Source of the DNA: Hyphomicrobiaceae bacterium
GTDB lineage: Bacteria > Pseudomonadota > Alphaproteobacteria > Rhizobiales > Hyphomicrobiaceae
Direction of reading: 5' to 3'
Assembly (NCBI GenBank): GCA_008933705.1
Contig: WBUN01000045.1
Coordinates: 1-39,249 of the forward strand
DNA: 39,249 bases
Shown here in pieces: positions 30,667-39,185 of the stretch. The notes under the pieces are model-generated. The model saw only the letters and a list, made by a program, of their open reading frames with translations, was not told the DNA's origin and searched no databases. Numbering within the stretch: position 1 is the stretch's first letter; every line of letters starts with the position of its first letter. Made by a program: the position numbers and the translations under genes.

Positions 30667-31188
30667 TCAGGCGCCTGCGGCTTCCTGAGCGCTCTTGGCA
30701 TGGAGCACGCGCGCCAGCTGGGCGCCGGGCTCCTTGAGGAGGCGAGCGATCTTCGTCGCCGGGGCCTGGATCAGGCCGATGATGGTGCCCCGCAGCTCGT
30801 CGAGCGACGGCAGATCGGCCAGCGCCTTGACACCATTGGTGTCGAGGACCGTCCTGCCCATCGCCCCGCCGAGGATCACGAGCTTCTCGTTCTCCCTGGC
30901 GTACTTGACCGAGATGCGCGCTGCCGCCACCGGGTCGGCCGAATAGGCAAGACAGGTCTGCCCCTTCAGAAGACCGGAGACACCTTCCGCATCGGTGCCT
31001 TTCAGCGCCAGCTTCGCCAGCCTGTTCTTCGCCACCTTGACCGAACCGCCAGCTTCTCTGACCCGCTTGCGGAATTCCGTCATCTCGGCGACAGTCATGC
31101 CGGCGTAATGGGCAACGACTATCAAGCCGGTGTCCTTCCACGCCTCATTGAGCGTCGATACGAGCTCGTGTTTTGCAGCTCTATCCAA
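30667..31188 (-). CDS. rplJ: 50S ribosomal protein L10, TTG start
   Basis: L10 (173 residues) anchors the L7/L12 stalk to 23S rRNA. The family start is (M)DRAAKxE; the codon at that place is TTG at 31188-31186, with GGAG about seven bases upstream. A GTG at 31230 in the same frame would add 14 non-conserved residues without a better ribosome-binding site. The [13 protein letters not shown] and [12 protein letters not shown] motifs confirm identity. The C-terminal helix that binds L7/L12 is present. Confidence 0.95.
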   Translation of the reverse strand: MDRAAKHELVSTLNEAWKDTGLIVVAHYAGMTVAEMTEFRKRVREAGGSVKVAKNRLAKLALKGTDAEGVSGLLKGQTCLAYSADPVAAARISVKYARENEKLVILGGAMGRTVLDTNGVKALADLPSLDELRGTIIGLIQAPATKIARLLKEPGAQLARVLHAKSAQEAAGA

Positions 31189-31539
31189 TGGCTCACTCCA
31201 TCTTGCGGACAGGTGCCCGGAAAGGGGCACTTCTCCGCCGGTTGCACCATGCCGTCCCGGATGCGGGGCAAAGCCCTTTTCCGGTACGACGCTAAGGAAC
31301 CCGTCCTCCCTTCGCGCCGTTGACGCTACGGTGCAGACCCAAGAGGCTCAGACCGACGAACTCGTTTCGTCTGTCCGTCTCCCGTCTCATGCAGGCCCTC
31401 TCGATTTGAGGCTTAAGCCGGAGGACTCCGGCACCGGCAATCTCGGACAGGTTCGGGCGAAGGACCTTTTGGGGTCCACCGCCCTCCAATCCGGGCTCAT
31501 CGCCCGGAAACCATCACTCCATAATTCCCCGCAATCTCC
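31189..31539 (-). promoter_or_regulatory. rplJ leader region (L10 leader candidate)
   Basis: This 351-bp gap between rplA and rplJ has no gene. On the minus strand it contains several hairpins: GGACC/GGTCC near 31462-31477; a perfect GCCGGAG/CTCCGGC at 31432-31417; and GACGAA/TTCGTC near 31371-31355, set between a TGCATGAGACGGG stretch and GGTCTGCACCGTAGCG. The position and these stretches match my memory of the rhizobial L10 leader, the RNA bound by L10 and L7/L12 to limit rplJL translation. I could not compute a fold or run a covariance model. Confidence 0.55.
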
Positions 31540-32247
31540 TCATGCCGTACCGGCAGAGCTCACGCTCCCGGCATCGATCTTCACGCCCACGCCCTGCGTC
31601 GAGCTGAGCGAGATCTTCTGCACGTAGTTGCCCTTCGCACCCGCCGGCTTCGACTTCACCACGGCATCGACGAACGCCTTGATGTTCTCCACCAGCTGCT
31701 TTTCCGTGAAGCTCGCCTTGCCGACGCCGGCCTGCACGATGCCCGCCTTCTCGACGCGGAACTCGACGGCGCCGCCCTTGGCACCCTTCACCGCGCTGGT
31801 GACGTCCATGGTCACCGTGCCGACGCGCGGGTTGGGCATCAGGCCGCGCGGGCCCAGCACCTTGCCGAGCCGCCCCACCAGACCCATCATGTCCGGCGTG
31901 GCGATGCAGCGATCGAAGTTGATGGTGCCCTTCGATACCTGCTCGACCAGATCCTCCGCGCCGACCACATCGGCGCCCGCGGCCTTGGCCTCCTCGGCCT
32001 TGGCGCCCTTGGCGAAGACGGCGACGCGCTGCGTGCGGCCCGAGCCGTTCGGCAAGTTGCACACGCCGCGCACCATCTGATCGGCATGCTTGGGGTCGAC
32101 GCCGAGGTTCATGGCGATCTCGACGGTCTCGTCGAACTTGGCCTTGGCGCGCGACTTGACCACCTTCACCGCCTCGTCGAGCGGGTAGGCCTTCTCGCGA
32201 TCGACGCCCTCGCGGGCTTGCTTCGTACGTTTGCCGGGCTTCGACAT
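31540..32247 (-). CDS. rplA: 50S ribosomal protein L1
   Basis: L1 (235 residues) forms the mobile stalk at the E site and in many bacteria represses its own operon. The ATG at 32247 ([21 protein letters not shown]) lies four bases after the rplK stop; an in-frame ATG five codons earlier would overlap rplK. The conserved [19 protein letters not shown] segment is intact. Length is normal. Confidence 0.98.
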   Translation of the reverse strand: MSKPGKRTKQAREGVDREKAYPLDEAVKVVKSRAKAKFDETVEIAMNLGVDPKHADQMVRGVCNLPNGSGRTQRVAVFAKGAKAEEAKAAGADVVGAEDLVEQVSKGTINFDRCIATPDMMGLVGRLGKVLGPRGLMPNPRVGTVTMDVTSAVKGAKGGAVEFRVEKAGIVQAGVGKASFTEKQLVENIKAFVDAVVKSKPAGAKGNYVQKISLSSTQGVGVKIDAGSVSSAGTA

Positions 32248-32251
32248 CTGG

Positions 32252-32680
32252 CTACTCCACAACCTGCAGGCCCATCGAGCGGGCGGAGCCGGCGATGGTC
32301 TTGACGGCGGCCTCTAGGTCGTCCGTGTTGAGATCCTTCATCTTCTGCTCGGCGACCTGGCGCACTTGCGCCATCGTCACCGTGCCTGCGCTGGCACGGC
32401 CGGGCTCCTTCGAGCCGCCGCTGATCTTGGCGACCTTCTTGAGGAGATACGACGCCGGCGGCGTGCGCATCTCGAAGGTGAAGGAGCGATCCGAGTACAC
32501 CGTAATCTTCACGGGGATCGGCGCGCCCTGCTCCAGGTCCTTGGACTTGGCATTGAACTGCTTGCAGAACTCCATGATGGAGAGGCCGCGCTGGCCGAGC
32601 GCGGGCCCGATCGGCGGGGAGGGATTTGCCTGTCCCGCCGGCACCTGCAAGTTGATGTAGCCGTCTATTTTCTTCGCCAT
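32252..32680 (-). CDS. rplK: 50S ribosomal protein L11
   Basis: L11 (142 residues) lies in the GTPase-associated centre. The N-terminal [19 protein letters not shown] loop (about residues 14-32), which includes the proline positions of thiostrepton resistance, is wild-type in appearance. The C-terminal RNA-binding domain is present. It starts 64 bp after nusG; I see no separate promoter in that gap. Confidence 0.98.
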   Translation of the reverse strand: MAKKIDGYINLQVPAGQANPSPPIGPALGQRGLSIMEFCKQFNAKSKDLEQGAPIPVKITVYSDRSFTFEMRTPPASYLLKKVAKISGGSKEPGRASAGTVTMAQVRQVAEQKMKDLNTDDLEAAVKTIAGSARSMGLQVVE

Positions 32681-32744
32681 TTCTCTTCAGCCTTTTGTCT
32701 ACTCGCCCCGAGCGCGCCCTGCTCCTGCAGTGCCCTGGTCACGC

Positions 32745-33278
32745 TCAGGCAACCTTCTCGACCTGTCCGAACTCGAGCTCCACCGGCGTCGGGCGGCCGA
32801 AGATCGACACCGCCACCTTGAGACGCGCCCGCTGCTCGTCCACCTCCTCGACGTGCCCGTTGAAGGAGGCGAACGGACCGTCGGCAACCCTGACCTGCTC
32901 GCCGACCTCGAACGTGACCATCGGCTTGGGCCGCTCCACGCCTTCCTTCACCTGGTGCAGGATGCGCATGGCCTCGTCCTCGGTGATCGGGATCGCCTTG
33001 TTGTCGGCGCCCAGAAAGCCCGTCACCTTGGGCGTGTTCTTGATCAGATGATAGGCCGCGTCGGTCATCTCCATCTTGACGAGCACGTAGCCCGGAAAGA
33101 ACTTGCGCTCGGCCTGCACCTTGCGCCCGCGCCGCACCTCGACCACCTCTTCCGTCGGCACCAGAACCTCCTCGAACAGATGCTCGAGGCCCGCCGCCTT
33201 GGCGCGGTCCTTGATCGCGTCGGCCACCTTCCTCTCGAAATTCGAGTAGGCGTGCACGATGTACCAGCGCTTGGCCAT
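32745..33278 (-). CDS. nusG: Transcription termination/antitermination protein NusG
   Basis: NusG (177 residues) binds RNA polymerase and links it to Rho or to the ribosome through S10. The N-terminal NGN domain starts RWYIVHAYSNFE and includes KFFPGYVLVKMEM. The C-terminal KOW domain begins near residue 125 with GEQVRVADGPFASFNGHVEEVD. The start ATG at 33278 matches the family; an in-frame ATG seven codons earlier is non-conserved. It lies 45 bp after secE. Confidence 0.98.
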   Translation of the reverse strand: MAKRWYIVHAYSNFERKVADAIKDRAKAAGLEHLFEEVLVPTEEVVEVRRGRKVQAERKFFPGYVLVKMEMTDAAYHLIKNTPKVTGFLGADNKAIPITEDEAMRILHQVKEGVERPKPMVTFEVGEQVRVADGPFASFNGHVEEVDEQRARLKVAVSIFGRPTPVELEFGQVEKVA

Positions 33279-33323
33279 AGTTCCTTCTCTTGCCCTCAAT
33301 TCCCTGGCTGCGTGCCTGCAGGG

Positions 33324-33518
33324 CTATTGCCCGAACCCCAGCACGAACTGAATGACCCAGGAGATGACCATGTCCGCCAACAGGAAGAAGATCGACGTCA
33401 GCGCCACCATGATCAGCACCATGATCGTCGTGATCCAGACCTCTTTCCAGGTCGGCCACGTGACCTTCGATACCTCCTGGCGAACCTCCGCAATGAAGTG
33501 GAAGGGATTCTTCACCAT
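33324..33518 (-). CDS. secE: Protein translocase subunit SecE
   Basis: SecE (64 residues) is the short single-span form of the SecYEG clamp subunit. An amphipathic segment with EVSKVTWPTWKEV (residues 14-26) is followed by one transmembrane helix (about 27-52). The ATG at 33518 (MVKNPFHFIAEV) is the family start; the longer open frame upstream crosses tRNA-Trp and is not coding. It stands in the classical order tRNA-Trp, secE, nusG. Confidence 0.97.
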   Translation of the reverse strand: MVKNPFHFIAEVRQEVSKVTWPTWKEVWITTIMVLIMVALTSIFFLLADMVISWVIQFVLGFGQ

Positions 33519-33632
33519 CAGCCCACAGCCCCTAGTTCCGCACCAACTTCCCGCCCTGCCACTTGCCTTATGCTCCGGCGCCTCGACGCTGCGCCGCCGT
33601 TCCCTCCGCGTCCAATAGAGCAAAACAATATC

Positions 33633-33708
33633 TGGCAGGGGCGGAGGGTCTCGAACCCCCAACCTTCGGTTTTGGAGACCGACGCTCTGCCAATTGAGCT
33701 ACACCCCT
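33633..33708 (-). tRNA. tRNA-Trp (CCA)
   Basis: A 76-nt cloverleaf with acceptor stem AGGGGTG/CGCCCCT, anticodon loop CTCCAAA (anticodon CCA), the T-loop GTTCGAGAC and an encoded CCA end. It lies about 115 bp before secE and 30 bp after a candidate promoter. Confidence 0.98.
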
Positions 33709-33737
33709 TGAGCCTGGGCCAATCTCGCGGGACGGCT

Positions 33738-33766
33738 TACATAGCCCACTTCGCCCGCCTTGTCAC
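33738..33766 (-). promoter_or_regulatory. Candidate promoter of tRNA-Trp, secE and nusG
   Basis: On the minus strand GTGACA (33766-33761) and TATGTA (33743-33738) are separated by exactly 17 bp. They lie in an AT-rich patch between the tuf hairpin and tRNA-Trp, giving a start site about 20 bp before the tRNA. Confidence 0.6.
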
Positions 33767-33841
33767 ATTTTTTTCTTGACAAATAGCCCAACCTGCCGCT
33801 TGGCGGCCCGCCGGACCCGAGTCGACCACTGTTTTTCCGAG

Positions 33842-33880
33842 CCGGGCGAGGCAGTTGGGGCATCCCCTTGCCCCGCCCGG
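33842..33880 (-). terminator. Strong hairpin after tuf copy 2
   Basis: A 12-bp stem (CCGGGCGGGGCA with TGCCTCGCCCGG, one G-T pair) encloses a smaller GGGG/CCCC hairpin, 19 bp past the tuf stop. The minus strand has no T tract after it, so efficiency or Rho-dependence is unknown, but the position between tuf and the next promoter suits a terminator. Confidence 0.5.
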
Positions 33881-33898
33881 ACCCCTGATTTGTCCTTC

Positions 33899-35089
<1,191 letters not shown>

Positions 35090-35188
35090 GGATAGTCCTT
35101 AGTTCCGTGTTGCCGTTGTCCCGCGGCGCGACCTGCACCCCGCGACGTGATCCCCCGCCTGTTGCGCTCAAGCCCCCTGACCGGCGCC

Positions 35189-35262
35189 TGGAGCGGGTGA
35201 AGGGAATCGAACCCTCGTCATCAGCTTGGAAGGCTGTTGCTCTACCATTGAGCTACACCCGC
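35189..35262 (-). tRNA. tRNA-Gly (UCC)
   Basis: A 74-nt cloverleaf with acceptor GCGGGTG/CACCCGC, anticodon loop CTTCCAA (anticodon TCC), T-loop GTTCGATTC and encoded CCA. It lies between tRNA-Tyr and tuf. Confidence 0.98.
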
Positions 35263-35300
35263 TTTGCGCCAGGGCGATTGAATGGGTCCGGCCGACTGAC

Positions 35301-35385
35301 TGGTGGAGGGGGCTGGATTCGAACCAGCGTAGGCGAAGCCAACGGATTTACAGTCCGTCCCCTTTAGCCACTCGGGCACCCCTCC
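35301..35385 (-). tRNA. tRNA-Tyr (GUA)
   Basis: An 85-nt class II tRNA with acceptor GGAGGGG/CCCCTCC, anticodon loop CTGTAAA (anticodon GTA), a long variable arm and encoded CCA. It is the first gene of the tRNA-tuf transcript. Confidence 0.98.
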
Positions 35386-35420
35386 GAACGCTTCCAGATA
35401 GCAAAACCCAAACAAAATCA

Positions 35421-35441
35421 CCCCGCTGTCGCCAGCAGGGG
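35421..35441 (-). promoter_or_regulatory. Hairpin at the 5' end of the tRNA-Tyr transcript
   Basis: On the minus strand CCCC-T-GCTG-GCGA-CAGC-GGGG folds into an 8-bp stem with one bulge, followed by a T-rich stretch (TGATTTTGTTTGGGTTTTG). It lies just after the predicted transcription start and before tRNA-Tyr. It could be an attenuator or a 5' processing element. Confidence 0.4.
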
Positions 35442-35450
35442 CAATGCACG

Positions 35451-35481
35451 CCTATATGATGACAGCGCTATTCCCTGTCAA
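35451..35481 (-). promoter_or_regulatory. Promoter of the tRNA-Tyr, tRNA-Gly, tuf transcript
   Basis: On the minus strand a perfect TTGACA (35481-35476) is followed, 17 bp on, by CATATA (35458-35453, with TATAGG overlapping it). It lies about 70 bp before tRNA-Tyr, in the divergent gap with rlmB. Confidence 0.65.
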
Positions 35482-35574
35482 CCACAAAACCGGCAAGGAT
35501 CCGGCCCCGCGCCCGCCGCCTGCCGATCGGCCGCAGCGGCCGCCTGCCGAAAGGAAGAGGGAGGCCCTCAAGGA

Positions 35575-36366
35575 ATGCGCGACAAGCACCACCACCGCCC
35601 CCCGCGACGGGCGTTCGAGGCGAGCGCCGAGCGGCCGACGCTGCTCTTTGGCATTCACGCCGTGGAAGCCGCGCTCGGCAATCCGAAGCGCGCCATCCGC
35701 GCGCTGCATCTGACGGACAACGCCGAGCATCGCCTGAAGGAGGTACTCGCAGCGCGCCAGCTCGCGCACATCCGCGTGCAGCCCAAGGACCTCGACCGGC
35801 GCCTCGGCGCCGACACCGTGCATCAGGGCGCACTGCTTGAGACCGAGCTGCTGTCCGAGCCGACGCTCGCCGAGCTGGCCGACGGCGCCGCTGGCCGCCC
35901 GCTGATCGTCCTCGATCAGGTCACCGACCCGCACAATGCCGGAGCGATCCTGCGCTCGGCGGCGGTGTTCGGCTGCGCCGGGGTGATCATGACCCGGCGC
36001 AACAGTCCGCCGCTCGACGGCGCGCTCGCCAAGTCGGCTTCCGGCGCGCTCGAGCACGTGCCGGTGGCGCTCGTGCAGAATCTCGCCCGCGCCATCGCCG
36101 AGCTGAAGGAGCTCGACTTCATCGTCCTGGGCCTGGACGGGGAAGCGCCGGGCCTGCTCGAAGCGACGCCGTGGCCCGACCGGTCGGCCCTCGTGCTCGG
36201 CGCCGAAGGCAAAGGCCTGCGCCAGTTGACGCGCGAGAGCTGCGACCAGCTCTGCCGCATCGCCACCGACGGCGCCATCGCCAGCCTCAACGTCTCCAAC
36301 GCCGCCGCGGTTGCGCTGCACGTGGCAGCCATGCGACGTCTCGGCCTCATGGGCCCCGCCTCGTAG
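35575..36366 (+). CDS. rlmB: 23S rRNA (guanosine-2'-O-)-methyltransferase RlmB
   Basis: This 263-residue SpoU-family enzyme transfers a methyl group from S-adenosylmethionine to the 2'-O of a guanosine in 23S rRNA (G2251 in E. coli). The N-terminal RNA-binding domain begins LLFGIHAVEAAL (residues 23-34). The knotted methyltransferase domain shows all three motifs: DPHNAGAILRSAAVFG (118-133), LVLGAEGKGL (206-215) and ASLNVSNAAAVALH (236-249). The ATG at 35575 is preceded by GGGAGG about nine bases upstream. It is divergent from the tRNA-tuf transcript. RlmB rather than another SpoU member is inferred from length and the HQG motif. Confidence 0.93.
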   Translation: MRDKHHHRPPRRAFEASAERPTLLFGIHAVEAALGNPKRAIRALHLTDNAEHRLKEVLAARQLAHIRVQPKDLDRRLGADTVHQGALLETELLSEPTLAELADGAAGRPLIVLDQVTDPHNAGAILRSAAVFGCAGVIMTRRNSPPLDGALAKSASGALEHVPVALVQNLARAIAELKELDFIVLGLDGEAPGLLEATPWPDRSALVLGAEGKGLRQLTRESCDQLCRIATDGAIASLNVSNAAAVALHVAAMRRLGLMGPAS

Positions 36367-36379
36367 GCGGCAGCAGCGC

Positions 36380-36411
36380 AAAGGGCGCCACGCTTGCGCG
36401 CAACGCCCTTT
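36380..36411. terminator. Hairpin between rlmB and the convergent small gene
   Basis: A perfect 8-bp stem, AAAGGGCG and CGCCCTTT, with a 16-nt loop lies 14 bp after the rlmB stop and about 50 bp past the end of the opposing gene. Being symmetric, with T on both 3' sides, it could serve both strands. Confidence 0.55.
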
Positions 36412-36458
36412 CCCGTCCCGTGATGTGACGCCGGGCAGCGGGCCCGGCCGCACGATCA

Positions 36459-36770
36459 TCAATCGCAGATCCGCGGACGCCAGCAGCGGTACTCGCCGCC
36501 GCGGCAGACGTATTCGCCGAAGCGATTGTACCAGCAGCTCCGGCCGACCCAGTTGCACTGGCGCGGACCCCGGTAGCATTCGCCGTAGCCGTAGTAGCGC
36601 GGACCGGCATAGGCACCGGCAATGCCGAGCCCGAGCAGGGTGCCGACGGCGACGCCGGCCGCAAGCCCGCCACGACGGTGCGCCTCGGCCGGCGCACTCA
36701 TCGACGCTGCAATACCGAGCACGACGGCCAGTGCCATCAGTGCGTGCATGATCTTCTTGAGCATGGTCAT
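36459..36770 (-). CDS. Small secreted Cys-rich protein of unknown function
   Basis: Of 103 residues, 1-30 form a clear signal peptide (basic start, hydrophobic core, APAEA before the likely cleavage). A Gly/Ala-rich hydrophobic stretch follows (35-54), perhaps membrane-associating. The C-terminal part has six cysteines (65, 72, 79, 89, 96, 102) among Tyr, Arg and Gly, which could form three disulfides in the periplasm. The start may be Met1 (GGGAG four bases upstream) or Met3. I do not recognise the family; similar short proteins occur in other Hyphomicrobiales as far as I recall. It is convergent with rlmB. Confidence 0.75.
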   Translation of the reverse strand: MTMLKKIMHALMALAVVLGIAASMSAPAEAHRRGGLAAGVAVGTLLGLGIAGAYAGPRYYGYGECYRGPRQCNWVGRSCWYNRFGEYVCRGGEYRCWRPRICD

Positions 36771-36915
36771 CAGACTCCCGAGTTACGGCCGCTCCACGGC
36801 GGCCATGTCGAGGTTGCATTGCGAAGGAGGCGCGACTCTCCTGAGAGAATGAGCACCTAAAGCATATGAATGTGGCCTGAACGCGAAGGCACCCTGTGGC
36901 ACCGTCGCCTCATCC

Positions 36916-37242
36916 TCACCAGTTCCAGCCGTAGCCGCGCCAGCGATAGTAGTAGCGGGGCCCGAAGTAGCCGTGCACCGGATAGCCGCGGGCCGAGTAG
37001 TAATAGTCGTGGGGCCGGTCGGCATAGTGAACCACGTGCACATGCCGGGCGCCGGGCCGGTGCACGTGATAGACGTGCTTCACGCGCGGTGGATAGTAAA
37101 CGTGATGGTGGATGTAGAGGCTGCCCCTGTAGTGGCTGTCGTCCCAGGCCGCCGCGGGCTGGCTGAGCGTGAGCCCGAGCGCACCCGTTGCAATGGCGAG
37201 GAACACAGCCGGCAGCGCTGCCAGAGACGCTTTGCGACGCAT
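36916..37242 (-). CDS. Small secreted His/Tyr-rich protein of unknown function
   Basis: Of 108 residues, about 1-32 form a signal peptide (MRRKASLAALPAVFLAIATG and a QPAAA cleavage region). The mature part of about 76 residues has 12 histidines, including HHH at 45-47 and a VKHVYHVHRP stretch, and many tyrosines, ending in a Tyr/Arg/Trp/Gly-rich tail. The histidines suggest metal binding, but this is inference only. The start at 37242 has GGAG seven bases upstream; a longer frame to 37356 lacks signal-peptide character. No cysteine is present. Confidence 0.75.
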   Translation of the reverse strand: MRRKASLAALPAVFLAIATGALGLTLSQPAAAWDDSHYRGSLYIHHHVYYPPRVKHVYHVHRPGARHVHVVHYADRPHDYYYSARGYPVHGYFGPRYYYRWRGYGWNW

Positions 37243-37422
37243 GTGAGAGCTCCTTGAAGGACGCAGACGGCCGGTCTCTCCAGGAAAGCGGGTATTGGCT
37301 AAAGAACTTTTAAGCATGAGCGTGCGTTCCCCGTTCGGGCCTCGATGCGCGCTCAATCTAGCTGAGTCGCCAGGGCTAGCTGAGTCGGGAGGGCCCGCGG
37401 CGCTGCCGCGGCTCGGGCCGGC

Positions 37423-37740
37423 TCACCAGCCGTAGCCCCAGGCCTGGCCGTAGCGATAGCGCGGGCCGGAATAGACGTAGCGGTAGCGATAGCGCATGTC
37501 CGCGCGCGGCACCCAGTAGCCCGAGTTGTAATAGGGGTAATAGCCGCGCTGCCGGTAGCACCAGGAGTGGGGATCGTAGCGGTAGGCGCGCGGCCGATGG
37601 CGCACGGGCGGCTCGTCCGGCGTGTAGATGCCGCAGCCGTCGCGGTTGCGCCAGGCGCCGTCCGCGGAGGCGGGCGGCGTGGTGCCGAGGATGGCTGCGA
37701 AGGCGGCCACGGCGAGCCCCAGGAGGCCGGAAAGGCGCAT
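37423..37740 (-). CDS. Small secreted Tyr/Arg-rich protein of unknown function
   Basis: Of 105 residues, about 1-26 form a signal peptide ending in PPASA. The mature part has two cysteines (36 and 61) and a repetitive C-terminus of Arg-Tyr pairs (about residues 83-105) ending WGYGW. This resembles the tail of the neighbour at 36916-37242, which also ends in Tyr/Arg/Gly/Trp. The start at 37740 is supported by GAGGAA about six bases upstream. Function unknown. Confidence 0.75.
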   Translation of the reverse strand: MRLSGLLGLAVAAFAAILGTTPPASADGAWRNRDGCGIYTPDEPPVRHRPRAYRYDPHSWCYRQRGYYPYYNSGYWVPRADMRYRYRYVYSGPRYRYGQAWGYGW

Positions 37741-37914
37741 GATCGCTTCCTCTGGAATATAGAATCGTCGACGCTGACGGCCACACTGGCATCGGCCGGC
37801 GCCGCCGCGCAAGCGCTGCGCGGCCACCATCTCGCATGATTCGGCGTTAATGGCGCGTAAGCTTCGCGCCCGGCCGCGGGGCATGGCCGCACGGACCCGC
37901 CCCGGCCGCTCCTC

Positions 37915-38151
37915 TCACTGGTCGGACAGGAAGAGCCCGAAGGGGAGCGCCTCCGTCACGGGGTTGTGGCGGGTCTGCTGCTGCTTCTCGGGCAGCTCGC
38001 CGCTGGCCGAATGCGGATAGGGGCTGGCGTTGGCCTGCTGCTGCTGGCGCTGCTGGGCGTGCTGGCGCATGCGGCGCGGCAGCACGTCCCGATAGGCGTG
38101 GCTGCCCGCGCTGCCATTCCTGCTGTCATTCTTATGGATGTTGACGTTCAT
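37915..38151 (-). CDS. Small Gln-rich hypothetical protein
   Basis: The 78-residue protein starts at ATG 38151 with GGGAGG six bases upstream. It is hydrophilic, without signal peptide or membrane segment. The middle (about residues 29-40) is rich in Gln, Arg and His, and the C-terminus is PVTEALPFGLFLSDQ. I do not recognise it. The good ribosome-binding site supports it being real; the low-complexity sequence leaves doubt. Confidence 0.5.
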   Translation of the reverse strand: MNVNIHKNDSRNGSAGSHAYRDVLPRRMRQHAQQRQQQQANASPYPHSASGELPEKQQQTRHNPVTEALPFGLFLSDQ

Positions 38152-38473
38152 GACGGCCTCCCTGCTGCGTGGGACCGTGACCAACGCCTGCGGCACCCAC
38201 CTCGTTCCGGTGCGCAGCGGGCGGACCGCACCTGCACCTGCACAGACCGGCGGCGATGCCCAGGCGGCGTGGCGCCACGCCGAACCATCATGAAGCGGAC
38301 GTGGCCGATGGGCCGCGGCGTGTGCCGTGCAGGCCCGGCGAAGGCCGGGGCCTGTGCCCGCACCTTCGCCGCCAATTAAGACGCCTCCGGCGGCCGTTTG
38401 TCCACCGGCGCGGAAGCGGGCGATGCAGGCACGATGGGAAAAGGGTTACATTTGGGAGCAGAATGGGCGCTGC
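38152..38473. other. Intergenic stretch without recognised feature
   Basis: I find no convincing gene, RNA or repeat in these 322 bp. If the tRNA-Thr promoter was originally in front of the truncated copy at 38474, it should lie near the right end of this stretch (TACATT occurs near 38447), but I cannot identify a matching -35 element. Confidence 0.5.
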
Positions 38474-38508
38474 CGCCAACGCCGGCTTAGCTCAGCGGTA
38501 GAGCAGCG
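38474..38508 (+). repeat. Truncated copy of the tRNA-Thr 5' end (direct repeat, left)
   Basis: These 35 bp equal 39104-39138 exactly: seven bases upstream of tRNA-Thr plus its first 28 bases, covering the 5' acceptor strand and D-arm. After this the sequence diverges at once, with no anticodon or T-arm, so it is not a functional tRNA gene. Confidence 0.9.
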
Positions 38509-39103
38509 ATCTGAACGACTTCTGCATCTGTCTTTGCGACTGCGTTCGAAGGTACACCGAGGAGGTGTTCAGGGTCTGCTGGAACGGCTGGGCTGAGCTG
38601 GCTGAAGCCTTGGATGCAGCGATCGGGCGTGTGCCGCACACAGATATCCTGTGTTCCGCGGGCTGCGGACCAGATGGCCATCGCGTCTATAGGTCTGGAT
38701 GATTGTCGGCTTCAGGTTCAAGAGTAGCTGGTGTTCAGACTCTGACGCTTGGCACCGACGTTGTCATGGTCGGGCTTGTCCCGACCATCCAGCCATCCGC
38801 AAGCGCCGACGTCTGCTGGAAGCTGGATCCTCGGGACAAGCCCGAGGACAGTTTGGGTGTTGTCTGTCGGTGATGAAGCCCTGGATCAGAGGGGTCGGAA
38901 GGGCCGGGTGTCCAACCTCCGGCTTTGTTTTTCAATTGGCCGGAAGCTGCCGCAGTGGCGCAGATGAACTCAAAGGCCACTAAAGCGGACCTGTACCTGA
39001 GCATGCACGGTCCAATCGCGTCCTTTGGGGTAGCAACGGGCTGCCAAGCATCCTTGACGGCCCGCCCCGCCCGGCTTATCCGCACGGATCACACGGGCCC
39101 TGT
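38509..39103. other. 595-bp insert between the tRNA-Thr repeats, no gene seen
   Basis: The stretch between the two 35-bp repeats holds the palindrome at 38763-38851 but no open frame with a ribosome-binding site or recognisable protein. It may be an insertion remnant or decayed tRNA spacer. Confidence 0.5.
38763..38851. repeat. REP-like palindromic element
   Basis: Two arms of about 30 bp form an imperfect inverted repeat: GTCGGGCTTGTCCCGACCAT on the left and CTCGGGACAAGCCCGAGG on the right. Each arm is itself a small palindrome, and a spacer of about 28 bp separates them. Such CGGGCTTGTCCCG elements are common between genes in Hyphomicrobiales genomes, as far as I recall. Short proteins predicted from them in databases are artefacts. 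Confidence 0.75.
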
Positions 39104-39138
39104 CGCCAACGCCGGCTTAGCTCAGCGGTAGAGCAGCG
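39104..39138 (+). repeat. Direct repeat, right copy, spanning the intact tRNA-Thr 5' end
   Basis: This is identical to 38474-38508. It includes seven bases before tRNA-Thr and the first 28 bases of the gene. Confidence 0.9.
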
Positions 39139-39185
39139 GTTTTGTAAACCGAAGGTCGGGGGTTCAATCCCCTCAGCCGGCACCA
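39111..39185 (+). tRNA. tRNA-Thr (UGU)
   Basis: A 75-nt cloverleaf with acceptor GCCGGCT/AGCCGGC, anticodon loop TTTGTAA (anticodon TGT, reading ACA), T-loop GTTCAATCC and encoded CCA. It is intact although its 5' end also occurs 630 bp upstream. In E. coli a tRNA-Thr stands between tRNA-Gly and tuf; here it lies about 3.7 kb beyond tRNA-Tyr, on the opposite strand. Confidence 0.97.

Noticed and set aside
30667-31230. Longer L10 starting at GTG 31230
   Set aside because: The extra residues are not conserved, and TTG at 31188 has GGAG at good spacing and matches the family start.
35452-36819. Minus-strand open frame of 455 codons opposite rlmB
   Set aside because: RlmB motifs on the plus strand are complete and conserved; the opposite frame has no recognisable domain.
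38481-38560. Possible second tRNA-Thr gene
   Set aside because: Only the first 28 tRNA bases are present; no anticodon arm, T-arm or 3' acceptor strand follows.
38735-39085. Minus-strand open frame of 116 codons near tRNA-Thr
   Set aside because: Its middle is simply the translated REP-like palindrome, a known source of false proteins; there is no ribosome-binding site.
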